17,028 bases of DNA from Chloroflexota bacterium (GTDB lineage: Bacteria; Chloroflexota; Anaerolineae; Promineifilales; Promineifilaceae). Positions 14,959 through 17,028 of this stretch are shown in pieces. The notes under the pieces were generated by a model that saw nothing but the letters and a program-made list of their open reading frames with translations, was not told the DNA's origin and searched no databases. The position numbers and the translations under genes are program-made. The stretch is taken from contig JAJRTP010000246.1 in NCBI GenBank assembly GCA_024278255.1, forward strand, positions 1-17,028. The letters are read 5' to 3'. The first letter of the stretch is position 1. Every line of letters starts with the position of its first letter.

Positions 14959-15041
14959 GCTCTTGTTTGTGCTACTTTGCCATTATTTTAGAAACCTACT
15001 ATAACAAAAATGGCGGCGTCACGTAGATAGGAAACAAGAGC
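14959..15041. repeat. 10-bp inverted repeat in the gap between the RNase-like gene and the orphan gene
   Basis: GCTCTTGTTT (14959-14968) and AAACAAGAGC (15032-15041) are exact inverted copies 63 bases apart, nearly filling the 95-base intergenic gap. Possible readings are a long stem-loop, paired operator half-sites or chance. Confidence 0.35.
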
Positions 15042-15047
15042 TATGGA

Positions 15048-16457
15048 TTACACAAGGAAACTTTCACCCAGTTCCGGCACATGCACGTCAGGGAACTGTT
15101 GCTGCTTTTTCAAGGCGTCGGCCAAAGCAAAAGAGGCCTCCTCTTCGCCGTGGACGATGTAGGTGTGCTGTGGCGGCGTCTGAATGTGCCCCGTCCATTC
15201 CAGAAGTTCGTTTCTGTCCGCATGGGCGCTGAAACCGTTGATCGTTTCTACCTGCGCCTTCAGCCGGTACGGTTCGCCGAATATCTTGACTTTGGGTTGT
15301 TTTTCCACCAGTCGGCGGCCCAGGGTATGGGGCGCTTGCCAGCCTACAATTAGAATGGTGTTGCGCGGATCTTCGATATTGTTTTTCAGATGATGCAGGA
15401 TACGTCCGGCTTCGGCCATGCCGCTGGCGCTGATGATCACGGCCGGTTCCCGTAAAAAGTTCAACTCTTTTGATTCACGCACGGTGCGGGTGTAATGCAC
15501 CATCTCGAAACCAAACGGTCCATCATGCTTATCCCCCAGGAGGAAGGCCTCTAATTCCGTGTCGTAGGCTTCGGGATGGAGGCGGTAGATGCCGGTGGCG
15601 TCAATCGCCAGGGGGCTGTCTACGTAGATGGGCAGGCGGGGCGGAATATCCCGCTTGTCGGCCAGACGATGCAGCCGGTAAACCAATTCCTGGGTGCGCC
15701 CGACGGCAAAGGCAGGCACAATCAGCTTGCCGCCCCGCTTGCAAGTTTCGTTAACGATGCGCTCCAATTTTTTATCGGCGTCGTCAGCCGATTCGTGCAG
15801 ACGGTTGCCGTAAGTGCTTTCTACTAATAATATGTCCGCGCTGTCAATAAACGTCGGATCGCGCAAAATCGGCCTATCCGGGCGGCCTATATCGCCGCTG
15901 AACACCAAACGGATATCCCGATGCTCCTCTTCGTCTTCAATGTCCAGGACGGTAATGGCTGAGCCGAGAATGTGCCCCGCGTCGTAAAAGGTCAGGGTGA
16001 TACCGGGCAGGAATTGAAACGGCCGTTCATATCCCACCCCCATAAAATACTTCAAACTTTCCACCACGTCGGCGCTGTCATAAATCGGCTCCAATGGAGG
16101 CTGCTTGTTTCTGGCCCGCTTCTTGTTCAGATATTCGATGTCATACTGCTGGATTTTGGCACTGTCGCGCAGCATGATGGTGCATAAATCGCGGGTGGCA
16201 TACGTGCAAATAATACCGCCCTGAAAACCGCTCTTCACCAGATTGGGGATGTTACCACTGTGGTCAATGTGGGCGTGCGACAAAATCAGGTAATCAATCT
16301 CGGCAGCGTTATAGGGTAAATGCAGATTGCGCTCGTAAGTTTTCTTGCGCGACCCTTGATACATGCCGCAGTCCATCAGGATTTTACGGCCGTTCACCTC
16401 CAACAAATGCTGCGACCCCGTCACCGTGCGTACTGCGCCATGAAACGTAATCTTCAT
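15048..16457 (-). CDS. Metallo-beta-lactamase/beta-CASP RNA-processing exonuclease-like protein
   Basis: From the ATG at 16457, chosen because GAGGAG sits just before it, this is a 469-residue protein; a start at 16505 would overlap the upstream gene and lacks support. The MBL signature SHAHIDHSG gives metal ligands H61, H63, D65 and H66. The beta-CASP insert follows, with VFSGDIG, VESTYGNR, PAFAVGRTQEL and ISASGMAEAGRI, and the C-terminus has GWQAPHTLGRRL and GFSAHADR. This is the bacterial YSH1/CPSF73-like family, zinc-dependent RNases that cut or degrade RNA. The RNase D gene ends 16 bases upstream, so the two probably form an RNA-turnover operon. Confidence 0.92.
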   Translation of the reverse strand: MKITFHGAVRTVTGSQHLLEVNGRKILMDCGMYQGSRKKTYERNLHLPYNAAEIDYLILSHAHIDHSGNIPNLVKSGFQGGIICTYATRDLCTIMLRDSAKIQQYDIEYLNKKRARNKQPPLEPIYDSADVVESLKYFMGVGYERPFQFLPGITLTFYDAGHILGSAITVLDIEDEEEHRDIRLVFSGDIGRPDRPILRDPTFIDSADILLVESTYGNRLHESADDADKKLERIVNETCKRGGKLIVPAFAVGRTQELVYRLHRLADKRDIPPRLPIYVDSPLAIDATGIYRLHPEAYDTELEAFLLGDKHDGPFGFEMVHYTRTVRESKELNFLREPAVIISASGMAEAGRILHHLKNNIEDPRNTILIVGWQAPHTLGRRLVEKQPKVKIFGEPYRLKAQVETINGFSAHADRNELLEWTGHIQTPPQHTYIVHGEEEASFALADALKKQQQFPDVHVPELGESFLV

Positions 16458-16473
16458 TTCGCTCTCCTCATCA

Positions 16474-17028
16474 CTACTGCAACAACCGGATAATTTCCTC
16501 GCCATACTCCCGGCAATGCCACTCCCCTACCGCCTCAATCCGGGCCAATTCCTCCACCGACTGCGGATTTTGCCGGGCAATCTGCCACATCGCTTCCCGG
16601 CTGATGATAACGTCAGATTCCACGCCGCGTTCAATGGCCCGGTTTTTCCGCCACAACCGCAGCTTTTCGTAACGATTTGTCACCTGTTCCGGGGGACGTT
16701 TAGGCCGTTTGGGGCGCACCGGCGGCGGCGCTTGCCGCCCTTTTTCGATAACGCGCAGCAAAGCCGCGCCATATCGTTTGATCTGGCCGGAACTCATGCC
16801 ATGCACCCGGCGCATCTCCCGCGTGTTGCGGGGCAAAGTCTGCGCCAATTCGATGAGGGTGCGGTTGCCAAAAACCTTAAAAACCGGCTGGTTACGTCGC
16901 CGCGCTTCCTGATCCCGAAAAATGTTCAACTCGCGTAAAACAGCCAACTGCTGCGGCGATAAATCTTTACGGCCGTTGATAGACCAAAAGCTCTCCGGGG
17001 CAAATTCATTATTGCTAAGGTTGATCTG
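16474..17028 (-). CDS. rnd: Ribonuclease D, C-terminal part (5' end outside window)
   Basis: The frame is open from the stop at 16474 to the right edge. Upstream of a TTG at 16947 it continues with FWSINGRKDLSPQQLAVLRE, then LNIFRDQEARRRNQPVFKV and FGNRTLIELAQ. That run matches the spacer and HRDC domain typical of RNase D, whose DEDD 3'-exonuclease domain would lie beyond the window. A second HRDC-like segment follows (about the last 50 residues, ISREAMWQIARQNPQSVEELA). A basic proline-rich linker (PPPVRPKRPKRPPEQ) joins them. RNase D trims 3' ends of tRNA and other small RNAs. RecQ is the alternative HRDC carrier, but the sequence around the first HRDC fits RNase D better. Confidence 0.85.
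   Translation of the reverse strand, partial: QINLSNNEFAPESFWSINGRKDLSPQQLAVLRELNIFRDQEARRRNQPVFKVFGNRTLIELAQTLPRNTREMRRVHGMSSGQIKRYGAALLRVIEKGRQAPPPVRPKRPKRPPEQVTNRYEKLRLWRKNRAIERGVESDVIISREAMWQIARQNPQSVEELARIEAVGEWHCREYGEEIIRLLQ

Noticed and set aside
16458..16505. Upstream start of the beta-CASP gene at 16505
   Set aside because: It would overlap the RNase D end and add an unrelated Ser/Cys-rich peptide; the ATG at 16457 has GAGGAG and begins with the family's usual MKITFHGA.
3772..16976. Scattered ACGGCCGT copies as a CRISPR or interspersed mobile repeat
   Set aside because: Spacing is irregular, only the 8-10 bp core is shared, and copies lie inside conserved codons of core genes.

Overview
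The window looks like a bacterial chromosome segment of moderate GC. Gene content suggests a Chloroflexota-type (Anaerolineae-like) bacterium: a compact Flp/Tad pilus locus with no outer-membrane secretin in view, a DegS/NarL-type two-component pair, long-form HPF next to ComF, and tandem GT-C membrane proteins. This assignment is inferred from gene content and style; no rRNA or other phylogenetic marker is present.

Layout. 1-1531 is a mobile-element zone: the start of one transposase gene running off the left edge (1-76, minus), then an insertion sequence bounded by 16-bp perfect inverted repeats (127-1531) carrying a DDE transposase. 1549-2107 is a stand-alone HNH endonuclease gene (plus strand, the only sizeable plus-strand gene) whose promoter would give a leaderless mRNA. 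Everything after it is on the minus strand. Read in the direction of transcription (right to left): RNase D 3' end (16474-17028) and a beta-CASP metallo-beta-lactamase RNase-like protein (15048-16457); a 109-aa orphan (14623-14952); a strong hairpin and two GT-C-like membrane proteins (12904-14496, 11353-12900); a NarL/DegU-type response regulator and a soluble DegS-like kinase (11192-9414); Flp pilin (9210-9061) with a strong terminator; receiver-TadZ, TadA, TadB and TadC (8804-4081); then ComF, HPF and a low-molecular-weight tyrosine phosphatase (4009-2091).

How it fits together. The central 4.1-11.2 kb reads as one regulated Tad pilus module: a two-component system, the major pilin, and the cytoplasmic/inner-membrane motor (TadZ localisation ATPase, TadA assembly ATPase, TadB/TadC platform). 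The pilin has its own likely promoter and terminator, so it can be made in excess of the motor, which has a second promoter. An 8-2-8 palindrome lies between the kinase gene and the pilin promoter and resembles a NarL-type 7-2-7 site. TadZ keeps a complete phospho-acceptor receiver set, so the same kinase might act on it as well as on the response regulator (inference).

The most striking genome-scale signal is the octamer palindrome ACGGCCGT. I count 20 copies in 17 kb, against about 0.26 expected at random, in all three codon frames and in intergenic DNA but absent from the IS zone. It behaves like a HIP1-style highly iterated palindrome. No CRISPR array, tRNA or rRNA was seen.
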